Notes: generated by a model from the letters alone, not told the origin. Positions 1 through 7,458 are shown, numbered from the stretch's first letter. The stretch: DNA of 11,384 bases from Chloroflexota bacterium (GCA_016189845.1 JACPRT010000061.1:1-11384); one strand, 5' to 3'. Translations and numbers: made by a program.

Positions 1-948
1 GACGAGGGAGTCACCGGGCTCGGTGAGTGCACCGACTACCGCGGCACCCCCTTGCTGGCCGACGGCATCGAAGCGATCAAGCCGATCGTCGTGGGCGCCG
101 ACCCGGCGAACATCGAGTACGAGGGCGTGACGGTCGCCGATGCCGTCCGCTGGACACGGGAGACAAAGGCGGCCGGATACCAGGCGATCAAGACCGACCC
201 CTTCAAATGGCAGGGTCCGAGGGGCGGGACCGGCTACTGGGGCGCTTACCGGGTCGAACACTTGAGTCCGAAGGCGATCTCGGATGCCGTCGAGTGGGTG
301 GCGGCCGTACGCGAAGAGCTTGGACCCGATTTCGAACTGATGGTCGACGCCCACGGCCGCTTCGATGTGGCGAGCGCGATCAAGGGCGCACACGCTCTCG
401 AACCCTACGACCTCGTCTGGTACGAGGAGCCCGTGCCTCCCGAGAGCTTCGCTGCGCTCAAGGAGGTCCGCGACAACACGAGAATCCCGATCTGCGTGGG
501 CGAGCGGCTGTTCACCAGATACGACTTCGTACCGGTGTTCGAACAGAAGCTTGCCGACTACATAATGCCCGACATCCTGTGGACAGGCGGCATCTCGGAA
601 ATCAAGAAGATCGCTGCCATGGCGGAGGCGTACTACGTGCGCATCAGTCCGCACGACGCCCTGGGTCCCGTATCCATCATGTCCGGCGCCCATGTCTCGA
701 TCACGACACCGAACTTCTACCGCCTCGAATGCCTGCACCGCTGGTTCCCCGATTTTGCGAAGATCATCACGCCGATGTTTGCCGTCAAGGACGGTGCGAT
801 AGAAATGTCGGACCGGCCGGGGCTGGGTTTCGAGCTCAACCACGAAGCCGCCGCAGAGTACCGGGTCGACCCCCACGCATCGCATGCTGCCCGGGTTACC
901 GGTGGGACGAACTGGCGGGAAATCCAGAAAAGGAAAAAGGCCCGATGA
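1..948 (+). CDS. Enolase-superfamily (MR/MLE) acid-sugar dehydratase-like protein, 5'-truncated and with an internal deletion
   Basis: Members of this family abstract the alpha proton of a carboxylate, usually dehydrating a sugar acid with Mg2+ in a TIM barrel. Reading from base 1 in frame 1 gives 315 residues; comparison with the paralogue that follows shows about 26 N-terminal residues lie outside the window. Visible active-site residues, numbered from the first in-window codon: D116-A-H118 on the third strand, E142 (YEEP), E168 (GER), H218 (SPHDALGP) and E243. These spacings match those I recall for D-galactonate dehydratase DgoD. After residue 39 (about nt 117) roughly 65 residues present in the paralogue are missing: the end of the capping domain, including the SAIDIALWDIKGRALG-type signature, and the first barrel strand. 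The frame is kept. A barrel without its first strand is unlikely to fold normally, so this may be a decaying copy or an assembly collapse. Substrate cannot be assigned. It ends in an ATGA overlap with the next gene. Confidence 0.85.
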   Translation, partial: DEGVTGLGECTDYRGTPLLADGIEAIKPIVVGADPANIEYEGVTVADAVRWTRETKAAGYQAIKTDPFKWQGPRGGTGYWGAYRVEHLSPKAISDAVEWVAAVREELGPDFELMVDAHGRFDVASAIKGAHALEPYDLVWYEEPVPPESFAALKEVRDNTRIPICVGERLFTRYDFVPVFEQKLADYIMPDILWTGGISEIKKIAAMAEAYYVRISPHDALGPVSIMSGAHVSITTPNFYRLECLHRWFPDFAKIITPMFAVKDGAIEMSDRPGLGFELNHEAAAEYRVDPHASHAARVTGGTNWREIQKRKKAR

Positions 949-2192
949 AGATCACAGACATCAAGCCATACCTGACCATGCCGATCGAGGGCCTGGCGTG
1001 GCTGTTCGTGGAGGTCGAGACCGACGAGGGGATAACGGGACTCGGGGAGTGCACCGACTACCTGTCGAACCCGCACCTGGTACGAGGGCTCGAGGCGGTC
1101 AAGCCGCTTGTGATTGGAGCCGCCCCGGGTCACATCGAGGAGGTCTGGCAGCGAATATTCCACGCCTACAGCGACTTGAACGGGCGCGGTTACGTGTCAC
1201 ACCTGATAAGCGCCATCGACATCGCGCTCTGGGACATCAAGGGCAGGGCGCTCGGCGTGCCGATCTACGATCTGCTGGGTGGGCCAGTCCGCGATTGCGT
1301 GCCGCTCTACACGCACGTTCCGGACCAGGGTTCGGGCACCGTGTCGATCGACGCGATGGTGGCCGAGGCGAAGAAGACCAAGGCTGCCGGGTACGAGGCG
1401 ATCAAGACGGACCCGTTCAAGTGGCAGTGGGACAGAAACGCATACCACCGGGGCGCGCACCTTGTTGAGCGCCTGACTCCGCAGGCGGTCGCCGAATCGG
1501 TGGAGTGGATGGAGGCGCTACGGGGTGCGATCGGCCCGAACTTCGAGTTGCTGGTCGATGCCCACGCCCGCTTCGACGTCGCGAGCGCTATCGCCGGCGC
1601 CAACGCCCTCGAGCACCTCGACCTCATATGGTTCGAAGAACCGGTCCACGTAGAGAGCAACGACGCCCTCAAGCAGGTCCGCGAGAACGTCCGCGTGCCG
1701 CTGTGCATCGGCGAGCGGCATTTCACCCGCTGGGACTACACGCAGATCCTCAGAGAACGCCTGGTGGACTACATTATGCCGGACGTGGCATGGTGCGGCG
1801 GGATAAGTGAACTGCGCCGAATCGCCTCGCTGGCGGAGCCGCAATACATCCGCGTGAGCCCGCACGACGCCCTCGGGCCGATTTCGATCGCGGCTGGCTT
1901 TCAGGTCTGCATGACGACCCCGAACCTGTACCGGCAAGAGTGTGTGCACACCTGGTTCGATACGTTCGCAAAGATGGTCACGCCGATGTTCGACATCCGT
2001 GACGGCGCCATCTATCCAAACGGCCGCCCGGGCCTCGGGATCGAGCTCAACAGGGACGAGGTCGACAAGCACCTCGTCAACGTCGACGACCCGCGAGCCC
2101 TTCCTGGCTGGTGGTGGTCCGGGTCCGGAACGGAACCGGTTTCGCGCAAGCCGATGCGTCCTGGCAAGCGCTCCGTGGCGCGGCGGAAATAG
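945..2192 (+). CDS. Enolase-superfamily (MR/MLE) acid-sugar dehydratase-like protein, intact paralogue
   Basis: A 415-residue, full-length mandelate racemase/muconate lactonizing enzyme-type protein, predicted to dehydrate a sugar acid in the cytoplasm. The N-terminal capping domain spans about residues 1-115 (signature SAIDIALWDIKG at 89-100); the barrel follows to about 370. Metal ligands are D205, E231 and E257. H207 next to D205 and H307 in SPHDALGP are the likely acid/base pair, and E332 closes the site. Residue spacing is the same as I recall for DgoD-type galactonate dehydratases, but the substrate is not determinable from sequence. The ATG at 945 overlaps the previous stop as ATGA, implying translational coupling, with a purine-rich AGGAAAAAGG just upstream. 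The C-terminus (about 385-415) is an unusual tail with three Trp followed by an Arg/Lys-rich stretch and may not belong to the folded domain. It is clearly a close paralogue of the upstream gene, so a local duplication. Confidence 0.92.
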   Translation: MKITDIKPYLTMPIEGLAWLFVEVETDEGITGLGECTDYLSNPHLVRGLEAVKPLVIGAAPGHIEEVWQRIFHAYSDLNGRGYVSHLISAIDIALWDIKGRALGVPIYDLLGGPVRDCVPLYTHVPDQGSGTVSIDAMVAEAKKTKAAGYEAIKTDPFKWQWDRNAYHRGAHLVERLTPQAVAESVEWMEALRGAIGPNFELLVDAHARFDVASAIAGANALEHLDLIWFEEPVHVESNDALKQVRENVRVPLCIGERHFTRWDYTQILRERLVDYIMPDVAWCGGISELRRIASLAEPQYIRVSPHDALGPISIAAGFQVCMTTPNLYRQECVHTWFDTFAKMVTPMFDIRDGAIYPNGRPGLGIELNRDEVDKHLVNVDDPRALPGWWWSGSGTEPVSRKPMRPGKRSVARRK

Positions 2193-2194
2193 AG

Positions 2195-3382
2195 ATGCAG
2201 CTTTTCGACTACGACCGTGCAACAGAGGTCATGGACCGTGCCGGCGTCGACCTGATCCTCGCCTCGAGCCGCCCCAACGTGGGGTACCTTGCCGACTACT
2301 GGCATGTCGTCAGCGACGAGTTCTACGTGCTGTGGGACCTGAACGTCGTCCACCAGACGCTGTGCGGAATACCCAGGGACAGGGCCAGGGGACCGTTCCT
2401 GGTGGCCGGCGCCGATGAGACGACCGTTCTCGAACGCCATGATCCCTGGATCAAGGAACGCCACTACTGGGGTCCCGGGTACTACGTCCAGACGTGGAAG
2501 GAACGCAACCCTGATCCCGGGAATCCCTCGGAAACGGCGGCAATCGTGATCGGCGAGAAGGGGTTCGAGAACGGGACCATCGCGGTCGAGATGAAATACA
2601 TCGGCGCGGGCTACCTCGAGCGCCTGAGGCAGCTGCTCCCTGGGGCGACGTTCGTAGACGCCGAGCCGCTGCTGTGGCGGATGCGCCTAGTGAAGACGGC
2701 GGAAGAGATCGCCCGAAGCCGCGAATCCTGCAAGCGCACGTCGGCGGTCTGGCGCGAGCTGATGGACGAACTCGAGCCAGGAATGACCGAAACCGACCTC
2801 GCGCGCATGTTCACGACTCGATTCGTCGAACACGGCATGACGCCGGAACGTTCTTACATCATGTTCGGTCCAGCCGGGAAGCGGTTGATCAACGGGACGC
2901 CGGTGCCGACTGACACGCCTCTCAAGGAGGGCTACTTCGTGCGGTGCGACGTCCAGGGCCGCTACGAAGGCTACCTGTGCAACCTCTCACGGGTGATCGG
3001 GTTCGGGGAGGTGACGACCTCGATGAAGCGCGCACAGGTACTGGTGCGTGGAATGGTGGAGAACCTGGCCCCGGAGCTACGACCGGGCGCCACAGCCAGC
3101 GGTATCAGGAAGCTGGAGCTGAGGATGTACGACCGTACCGGCTTCAAGCCGGTCGTCCCGTACACGGGGCACGGCGTCGGGCGCGTCGTCCACGAGCCAC
3201 CCTATCTCTACGAAAAGGACTCGACCGTCCTGGAGCCTGGAATCATCGTGACGCTGGAGCCTACGGTAACCTTCACCGAAGGTGGCGACCTGAACATCTC
3301 GATCGAAGATCAGTTCGTCATCACCGAAACCGGCAACGAATGCCTGACGAAAGACGCCCCGCTCGACCTGTACCTGAAATAG
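2195..3382 (+). CDS. M24 family (creatinase/Xaa-Pro aminopeptidase-like) protein, metal site altered
   Basis: A 395-residue protein of the M24 'pita-bread' fold: an N-terminal creatinase-type domain (about 5-160) followed by the catalytic domain (about 165-385). Family members cleave Xaa-Pro peptides with two metal ions, but creatinase and the DMSP lyase DddP show that the fold also does non-peptidase chemistry. Of the usual Asp, Asp, His, Glu, Glu metal set, D252, H326 (GHGVG), E355 (LEP) and E371 are present. The second Asp, 11 residues after the first, is N263 in CNLSR, where SDLTR is typical. The substrate-pocket His usual before the first Asp also appears to be missing (ING at 232-234). 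It is therefore unlikely to be a standard dinuclear prolidase. I chose the ATG at 2195, two bases after the preceding stop, over an in-frame GTG at 2111 that would overlap the dehydratase gene. It is co-directional with the two dehydratases, suggesting a shared catabolic role. Confidence 0.85.
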   Translation: MQLFDYDRATEVMDRAGVDLILASSRPNVGYLADYWHVVSDEFYVLWDLNVVHQTLCGIPRDRARGPFLVAGADETTVLERHDPWIKERHYWGPGYYVQTWKERNPDPGNPSETAAIVIGEKGFENGTIAVEMKYIGAGYLERLRQLLPGATFVDAEPLLWRMRLVKTAEEIARSRESCKRTSAVWRELMDELEPGMTETDLARMFTTRFVEHGMTPERSYIMFGPAGKRLINGTPVPTDTPLKEGYFVRCDVQGRYEGYLCNLSRVIGFGEVTTSMKRAQVLVRGMVENLAPELRPGATASGIRKLELRMYDRTGFKPVVPYTGHGVGRVVHEPPYLYEKDSTVLEPGIIVTLEPTVTFTEGGDLNISIEDQFVITETGNECLTKDAPLDLYLK

Positions 3383-3394
3383 AGGAGTATTGCG

Positions 3395-3853
3395 TTGGCG
3401 ATCCTGCGACTCGAAGAAATCGGAACGGTCCGCTCGCCGGTGAAGACGCCGGTAGAGACGGGATGGGCGGGAGTCGTTTCCGATCTCGTGGTGGAGTCGC
3501 GCTTCGCCGGGGGACTGAAGGGAATTCAGGAGTTCTCCCACGTGCTGGTCGTCTTTCTCATGCATCAGGCCTGGTTCGATCCGGGCTCCGATCTCGTGAG
3601 CAGGCCCGAAAAACGCGAGGACCTGCCTGAAGTTGGCATCTTCGCCCAGCGGGCGCGGCACCGCCCCAACCCGATCGGCACGAGCGCGGTCAAAATCGAG
3701 GCGGTGAGAGGGAATGTCGTGACGGTGCGTGGGCTCGATGCCATCGACGGCACGCCGCTCCTGGACATCAAGCCGTATTTCCCGCAGTTCGACCGGATCG
3801 AATCGCCGGTTGTCCCGGAATGGGTCGAACGCCTCATGCGCGGCTATTTCTGA
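3395..3853 (+). CDS. trmO: TrmO, tRNA (N6-threonylcarbamoyladenosine(37)-N6)-methyltransferase (TsaA/UPF0066 family)
   Basis: This enzyme family uses S-adenosylmethionine to methylate t6A at position 37 of tRNA, fine-tuning decoding. The 152-residue length fits a single TrmO domain without the C-terminal extension seen in the E. coli protein. Diagnostic motifs are the IGTVRSP start (9-15), FSHVLVVFLMH (47-57), the signature FAQRARHRPNPIG (83-95) and the DGTPLLDIKPY block (118-128). The start is TTG at 3395, supported by an AGAGGAG ribosome-binding site at 3381-3387 that begins inside the stop codon of the upstream gene. With a 12-bp gap it is most likely the last gene of the dehydratase/M24 operon, although its housekeeping role has no obvious link to that pathway. 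Some SAR202 and archaeal members are annotated only as SAM-dependent methyltransferases. Confidence 0.9.
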   Translation: MAILRLEEIGTVRSPVKTPVETGWAGVVSDLVVESRFAGGLKGIQEFSHVLVVFLMHQAWFDPGSDLVSRPEKREDLPEVGIFAQRARHRPNPIGTSAVKIEAVRGNVVTVRGLDAIDGTPLLDIKPYFPQFDRIESPVVPEWVERLMRGYF

Positions 3854-3857
3854 GTTC

Positions 3858-3878
3858 GCGGGTGCCGCGTAGCCCCGC
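3858..3878 (+). terminator. Weak GC-rich hairpin after trmO
   Basis: A five-base stem (GCGGG / CCCGC) with an 11-nt loop starts five bases after the trmO stop. It has no T-run, so it is only a possible weak or factor-assisted terminator between the catabolic operon and USP1. Confidence 0.2.
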
Positions 3879-3882
3879 CTGC

Positions 3883-3946
3883 TCATACAATCCTCACGTG
3901 GCCAGCGACTGGCTTCACGTGCGTATCACGCGCCCGATGCCAGCCT
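3883..3946 (+). promoter_or_regulatory. USP1 promoter module: 11/21/11-spaced direct repeats plus -10
   Basis: Half-sites TCATA (3883), TCACG (3894), TCACG (3915) and TCACG (3926) lie on the coding strand at spacings of 11, 21 and 11 bp. Ten bases after the last comes CAGCCT (3941-3946), proposed -10. The spacer between the two pairs contains the inverted repeat GCCAG-cga-CTGGC (3901-3913). The layout is shared with the modules before the other two USP genes and with an orphan copy at 7641-7704. By analogy with pho boxes, each pair would hold one dimer of a PhoB/OmpR-family regulator, with the promoter-proximal pair replacing the -35. Predicted transcription start is near 3953. Confidence 0.7.
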
Positions 3947-3963
3947 AGGAGCATGCCGGCAGC

Positions 3964-3978
3964 CGGACCGCGGGTCCG
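3964..3978 (+). other. Small leader hairpin upstream of USP1
   Basis: CGGACC-gcg-GGTCCG is a perfect six-base stem with a three-base loop in the predicted 5' leader of USP1, between the promoter module and the ribosome-binding site (GGGAGGG, 4004-4010). It may affect mRNA stability or translation, or be chance in GC-rich DNA. Confidence 0.3.
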
Positions 3979-4019
3979 CTGTCATCGGATGCCATTCCGG
4001 AGCGGGAGGGCGAGAGCGA

Positions 4020-4949
4020 ATGACGATCAAGACGGTCCTGGTACCACTTGACGGCTCGGAACTGGCCGAGCGCACGCTGGGTACCGCGGCTGACCTGGCG
4101 GCAAAGCTATCTGCGTCGCTGGTGCTCGTGACAATCCTGGGCAAGACCGAGGCCGGCAGGGCTGGTCCTGGACCATCGGCCGCGTCCGGGCGGGCCCGCG
4201 GTGACGCTGCTCAGGCCGGTGAGAGCCCGGAGGCGGCCGCACGGCGATACCTCGAAGGGCGTGCTGCACAGCTGACCATCTCCGGCACGGTCAGGTCGCT
4301 GGTCCGGTTTGGCGATGCCGCTACGGCGATCGTGGAGGCGGCCGCCGCGGAGGCTGCCGACATGATCGCCATGACCACACGGGGCCGGTCGGGCCTCGCA
4401 CGAGGGCTGCTCGGAAGCGTCACCGACCGGGTTATTCAGATCTCGCAGGCGCCCGTGCTTGTGATGCGGCCCGAGACTGCCGCACCTTCCGGCCAGACGG
4501 CCAGGCCGTTTTCCCACGTCGTCGTGCCGTTGGATGGGTCGCAGCGGGCCGAACTGGCCCTGCCGCTCGCAGGGGAGATGGCGCGCGCGTACGGCGCCAG
4601 GCTGGACCTCGTGCGTGTCGTGTCGCTGTTGCAGGTCGGCTACGCGGCCGAGCTCTACGTTCCTGTAGCCGGGTACGATCCGTACTCCAGGGAGGAGCTG
4701 GAAAAGGACGCCGCAGAATACCTGGAGCGCGTCGCGACCGCAGAGCGAGGCAAGGGCCTGACGGTGGATTGCCACGTGTCCTATGGCAACCCGCGTGCCC
4801 AGGTGGTGGAGATCGTGTCCGCCATGCCCGACTCGCTCATAGCGCTCACGACTCGTGGTCACACCGGCGCAACTCGTTGGGTGCTCGGAAGCACCGCTGA
4901 CGGCCTGATCCGGACGGCGCCGGTCCCGACGCTGGTCGTGAGGGGATAG
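4020..4949 (+). CDS. Two-domain universal stress protein (USP1)
   Basis: A 309-residue cytoplasmic protein made of two tandem UspA domains (about 4-150 and 165-308), each opening with a beta strand ending VPLDGS and closing with a nucleotide-loop helix. Such proteins bind ATP or other ligands and protect cells in stress, but the precise function varies. The canonical loop is G-2x-G-9x-G-S/T. Domain 1 has T119 in place of the first Gly, then G122 and G132-S133; domain 2 has T277, G280 and G290-S291, so both lack the first Gly. The linker inside domain 1 (about 45-75) is Gly/Ala/Pro-rich and probably disordered. The ATG at 4020 follows GGGAGGG at 4004-4010. It lies just upstream of the kinase/regulator pair and has the repeated TCACG promoter module, so co-regulation with USP2 and USP3 is likely. 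Confidence 0.92.
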   Translation: MTIKTVLVPLDGSELAERTLGTAADLAAKLSASLVLVTILGKTEAGRAGPGPSAASGRARGDAAQAGESPEAAARRYLEGRAAQLTISGTVRSLVRFGDAATAIVEAAAAEAADMIAMTTRGRSGLARGLLGSVTDRVIQISQAPVLVMRPETAAPSGQTARPFSHVVVPLDGSQRAELALPLAGEMARAYGARLDLVRVVSLLQVGYAAELYVPVAGYDPYSREELEKDAAEYLERVATAERGKGLTVDCHVSYGNPRAQVVEIVSAMPDSLIALTTRGHTGATRWVLGSTADGLIRTAPVPTLVVRG

Positions 4950-4966
4950 CTGAACGCAACGTGGCC

Positions 4967-4972
4967 TAGAAT
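4967..4972 (+). promoter_or_regulatory. Possible -10 element of the kinase/regulator operon
   Basis: TAGAAT lies in the 83-bp gap between USP1 and the histidine kinase and matches the -10 consensus at five of six positions. No convincing -35 lies 16-18 bp upstream and there is no TCACG array here, so the kinase pair may also be transcribed from the USP1 promoter. Confidence 0.35.
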
Positions 4973-5032
4973 TCATCCCAGTGCCGGTTGCCTGGCGAGA
5001 GGCAGCCGGTGGCCGGTATGGGAGGGAATTCG

Positions 5033-6688
5033 ATGCCGGGTCGGGCCCCACGTCATGATCAGCAGAACCCGGTCGATTCACATGACCGGGTCGTCCCGCG
5101 GGCGATCGTCTTTGCGGCCGCCAGGGGAGACCCCGACCAGCCTCCTGACGCTACGGAGTCCGAACGGGCGCTGGCGTCGCTGCCGTATCTGGCGCGGGTC
5201 CTCGTGGACGCGGACTACGCCGCCATCACGGTGATTGGCGCACACGGGTTCATCGAACGCATGTACGTGTCCGGAATGACCCCCGATAAGGTCGAACAGC
5301 TGGGGCCGCCGCCATCCGGAAAGGGCGTACTGGGCTTGATGGGCACCGAAACTTCGGCGCTCCGGGTCGATCGGATTTCGGCACATTCGCGTTCGGTCGG
5401 TTTCCCTTCCGGACACCCGCCGATGGAGTCGCTGCTTGGCGTCGCCGTCCAGCGCAACGGCGTGCACCTCGCGAACCTGTACCTGACCCGCAGACCAGGC
5501 CGTGCCGCATTCTCAGTCGACGACCAGAAGCTCGTCGAGACCGCGGCGCAGAATGTCGCAGCCGCACTCGAAAACGCCCGGCTCTACACCGAGGAGATCC
5601 GGCTCCGCCACGAGGCGGAGGCCGAGCGCCGCAGGTTGGTCGCGCTTGCGGAGGCAGCGCCCGCAGGCGTAATCGTGATCGATGCCGCGACCGATCAGAT
5701 CCTACTGGTCAACGAAGAGGTTTCGAAGATCTTCGGGTTCCAGGTCCGGGCGGGCATAACGCGCGGCTCGTTGCACGGGCATTTCACATACCGCCGGCTG
5801 GATGGCTCAGTCGTAGAACCGAATGATCTGCCTGTCTATCGCGCGATCCGGGAAGGCGTGACGATCCGGTCCCAGGAGCTCGTGTTCGAACGGAAAGGCC
5901 AGCGCCCGACCCCGGTGTGGATCAACGCTGCGCCCGTCAAGGACGACGACGGAACGGTCATCGCCGCGATTGCGGTCATCCAGGACATCAGTCCGCTGAA
6001 AGCACTGGATGAGGCCAAGAACGACTTCCTTTCGATGATCACCCACGATCTGAGGACCCCGCTTGCGACGCTCAAAGGCCTGAGCTCAGAGGCCGTTACG
6101 CGCATTCGCGACGACGCCGAGCTTCGGGATGCGGTGCAGGCCATCGACGATGAGGTCGACCAGATGACGGAACTGGTCGGAAATCTGCTGGACATGTCGC
6201 GCATCGAAGCAGGCGCATATCCGCTCGAGCGCGAAGAATGCCATCTTGTCGATATCTGCGGCGACGCGGTGCGCCGTGCGAGGCGCTCGAGGCAATGGGC
6301 GACTCGCGAGCTGATCGTCGACGTGCCCGCGACGCTGCCTTCGGTTTACGCCGACCCCGGCCAGCTCGGCAGGGTCGTCGACAACCTGATCGGGAACGCG
6401 CTCAAGTACTCCGATAGCGCCGTGAAAATTACGGCGAAGCTGATGAATCGCGGGCGCGAGATCCTCGTGGAGGTAGACGACCAGGGGATCGGCATCCCCC
6501 CGAACGAATTGGGACACCTCTTCGACAAGTTCTACCGGGTGACGTCGGCAGGTCGGAAGGGGAGAGGCGCAGGGCTTGGGCTCGCGATCTGCAAAGCAAT
6601 CGTGGGCGCCCACGATGGGAAGATCGGCGTCCGGTCAGTCTTCCGGCAGGGTTCGACCTTCTGGTTCAGCCTGCCGGTCCGGGATTAG
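5033..6688 (+). CDS. Soluble GAF-PAS sensor histidine kinase
   Basis: A 551-residue sensor kinase that autophosphorylates on His and should pass phosphate to the response regulator 33 bp downstream. Domains in order: GAF (about 43-185, ending in the typical ALENARLY), a short linker helix, PAS (about 201-320), HisKA with phosphoacceptor H338 in THDLRTPL, and HATPase_c with N-box NLIGNALKYS (451-460), G1 DDQGIGI (482-488), the F-box around 497-502 and G2 GAGLGLAI (512-519). All catalytic motifs look intact. There is no signal peptide or membrane segment, so it senses a cytoplasmic cue; GAF and PAS domains can bind small molecules, haem or flavin, but which cannot be read here. I chose the ATG at 5033 because GGGAGGG lies six bases upstream (5020-5026). 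A TTG at 4988 and an ATG at 5018 in the same frame lack such a site. It is not a KdpD: it has no KdpD sensor domain and no membrane helices. Confidence 0.93.
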   Translation: MPGRAPRHDQQNPVDSHDRVVPRAIVFAAARGDPDQPPDATESERALASLPYLARVLVDADYAAITVIGAHGFIERMYVSGMTPDKVEQLGPPPSGKGVLGLMGTETSALRVDRISAHSRSVGFPSGHPPMESLLGVAVQRNGVHLANLYLTRRPGRAAFSVDDQKLVETAAQNVAAALENARLYTEEIRLRHEAEAERRRLVALAEAAPAGVIVIDAATDQILLVNEEVSKIFGFQVRAGITRGSLHGHFTYRRLDGSVVEPNDLPVYRAIREGVTIRSQELVFERKGQRPTPVWINAAPVKDDDGTVIAAIAVIQDISPLKALDEAKNDFLSMITHDLRTPLATLKGLSSEAVTRIRDDAELRDAVQAIDDEVDQMTELVGNLLDMSRIEAGAYPLEREECHLVDICGDAVRRARRSRQWATRELIVDVPATLPSVYADPGQLGRVVDNLIGNALKYSDSAVKITAKLMNRGREILVEVDDQGIGIPPNELGHLFDKFYRVTSAGRKGRGAGLGLAICKAIVGAHDGKIGVRSVFRQGSTFWFSLPVRD

Positions 6689-6721
6689 CGGGCGACGAGC
6701 GGGGTCGCCGAGAGGGATGAG

Positions 6722-7444
6722 ATGGTAACCAGCAGGCGCAGGACGAAACCCGGCGTATTGATCGCCGACGACGACGTTCAGATAAGACGCCTCCTTGCGC
6801 GGTATCTCGCCTCGGAGGGGTTCGAGGTCTGGACCGCGGAGAACGGGGAGGAAGCGCTGTACCTGGCGTCGCTCCACCAGCCAGACCTGATCGTGCTGGA
6901 CCTCGCCATGCCGGTGATGGATGGTTTCACCGCGCTCAACAGGCTTCGGGAATGGTTCAAGGCGCCCGTCATCATCCTTTCGGCGACAGACCAGGAACGC
7001 GAGAAGGTTCGGGCGCTCGATCTGGGCGCCGACGACTACATGACCAAGCCGTTTGGCCCCGCCGAGTTGGCCGCGCGGGTGCGCGCGTCGCTGCGCCGCG
7101 CGGACCGTCTCGCGACGGCCGACGAACGCGATGGTGCGGTCGTCGAGACCGGCGAGATCGTGGTCGACCTGGGGGCGCGAGTCGTCAAGCGAAACGCGGA
7201 GGAAGTCCACCTGACGAGGACGGAGTACGACCTGCTGCGGATGCTTGCCACGAACCCGAACAAGGTGCTGACTCACCGCCAGCTGCTCCAGGGCGTATGG
7301 GGCCCGGAATATGGCGAGGAGACCGAATATCTGCGCACGTTCATCAAGCAGCTGCGCAGAAAGCTTGAGACCGACCCGTCGAGGCCACGGCACATCCTGA
7401 CCGAGCCTGGCGTCGGCTATCGGTTCGCTACGCCGGAGGCGTAA
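6722..7444 (+). CDS. KdpE-like OmpR/PhoB-family response regulator
   Basis: A 240-residue transcription factor: receiver domain (about 10-125) with acidic pocket D16-D17, phosphoacceptor D60 (VLDLAMP), S87 and K109, then a winged-helix DNA-binding domain (about 142-237). The output domain, especially VWGPEYGEETEYLR and LETDPSRPRHILTEPGVGYR, is of the KdpE type. KdpE regulates the kdp potassium-uptake operon in other bacteria, but neither kdpFABC nor a KdpD lies in this window, so the target is probably different here. The ATG at 6722 follows AGAGGG (6711-6716). The gene lies 33 bp after the kinase and ends at a strong terminator. OmpR/PhoB-family proteins bind pairs of 11-bp-spaced direct repeats, the arrangement found upstream of the three nearby USP genes, making it the best local candidate for their regulator (inference). 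Confidence 0.95.
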   Translation: MVTSRRRTKPGVLIADDDVQIRRLLARYLASEGFEVWTAENGEEALYLASLHQPDLIVLDLAMPVMDGFTALNRLREWFKAPVIILSATDQEREKVRALDLGADDYMTKPFGPAELAARVRASLRRADRLATADERDGAVVETGEIVVDLGARVVKRNAEEVHLTRTEYDLLRMLATNPNKVLTHRQLLQGVWGPEYGEETEYLRTFIKQLRRKLETDPSRPRHILTEPGVGYRFATPEA

Positions 7445-7458
7445 CGACGGTTATTGAT

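Noticed and set aside
27..2192. A 721-codon open frame spanning both dehydratases
   Set aside because: Only the part from 945 encodes a recognisable protein; the first 306 codons are an out-of-frame, Arg-rich reading of the upstream dehydratase.
2111..2194. Earlier GTG start for the M24 protein
   Set aside because: It would overlap the dehydratase by 82 bases and add 28 residues unlike the family; the ATG at 2195 fits the normal N-terminus.
1518..2222. A 234-codon minus-strand ORF opposite the second dehydratase
   Set aside because: It mirrors codons of a gene with a complete active site; composition is of shadow type.
3895..3921. CACGTG as the main regulatory element
   Set aside because: CACGTG occurs in only one of the four modules; the direct-repeat TCACG spacing is what all copies share.
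4988..5032. TTG start giving the histidine kinase 15 more residues
   Set aside because: There is no ribosome-binding site before it, whereas GGGAGGG stands six bases before the ATG at 5033.
4107..5081. A 324-codon minus-strand ORF across USP1
   Set aside because: It is antisense to a well-supported two-domain USP and has no recognisable motif.
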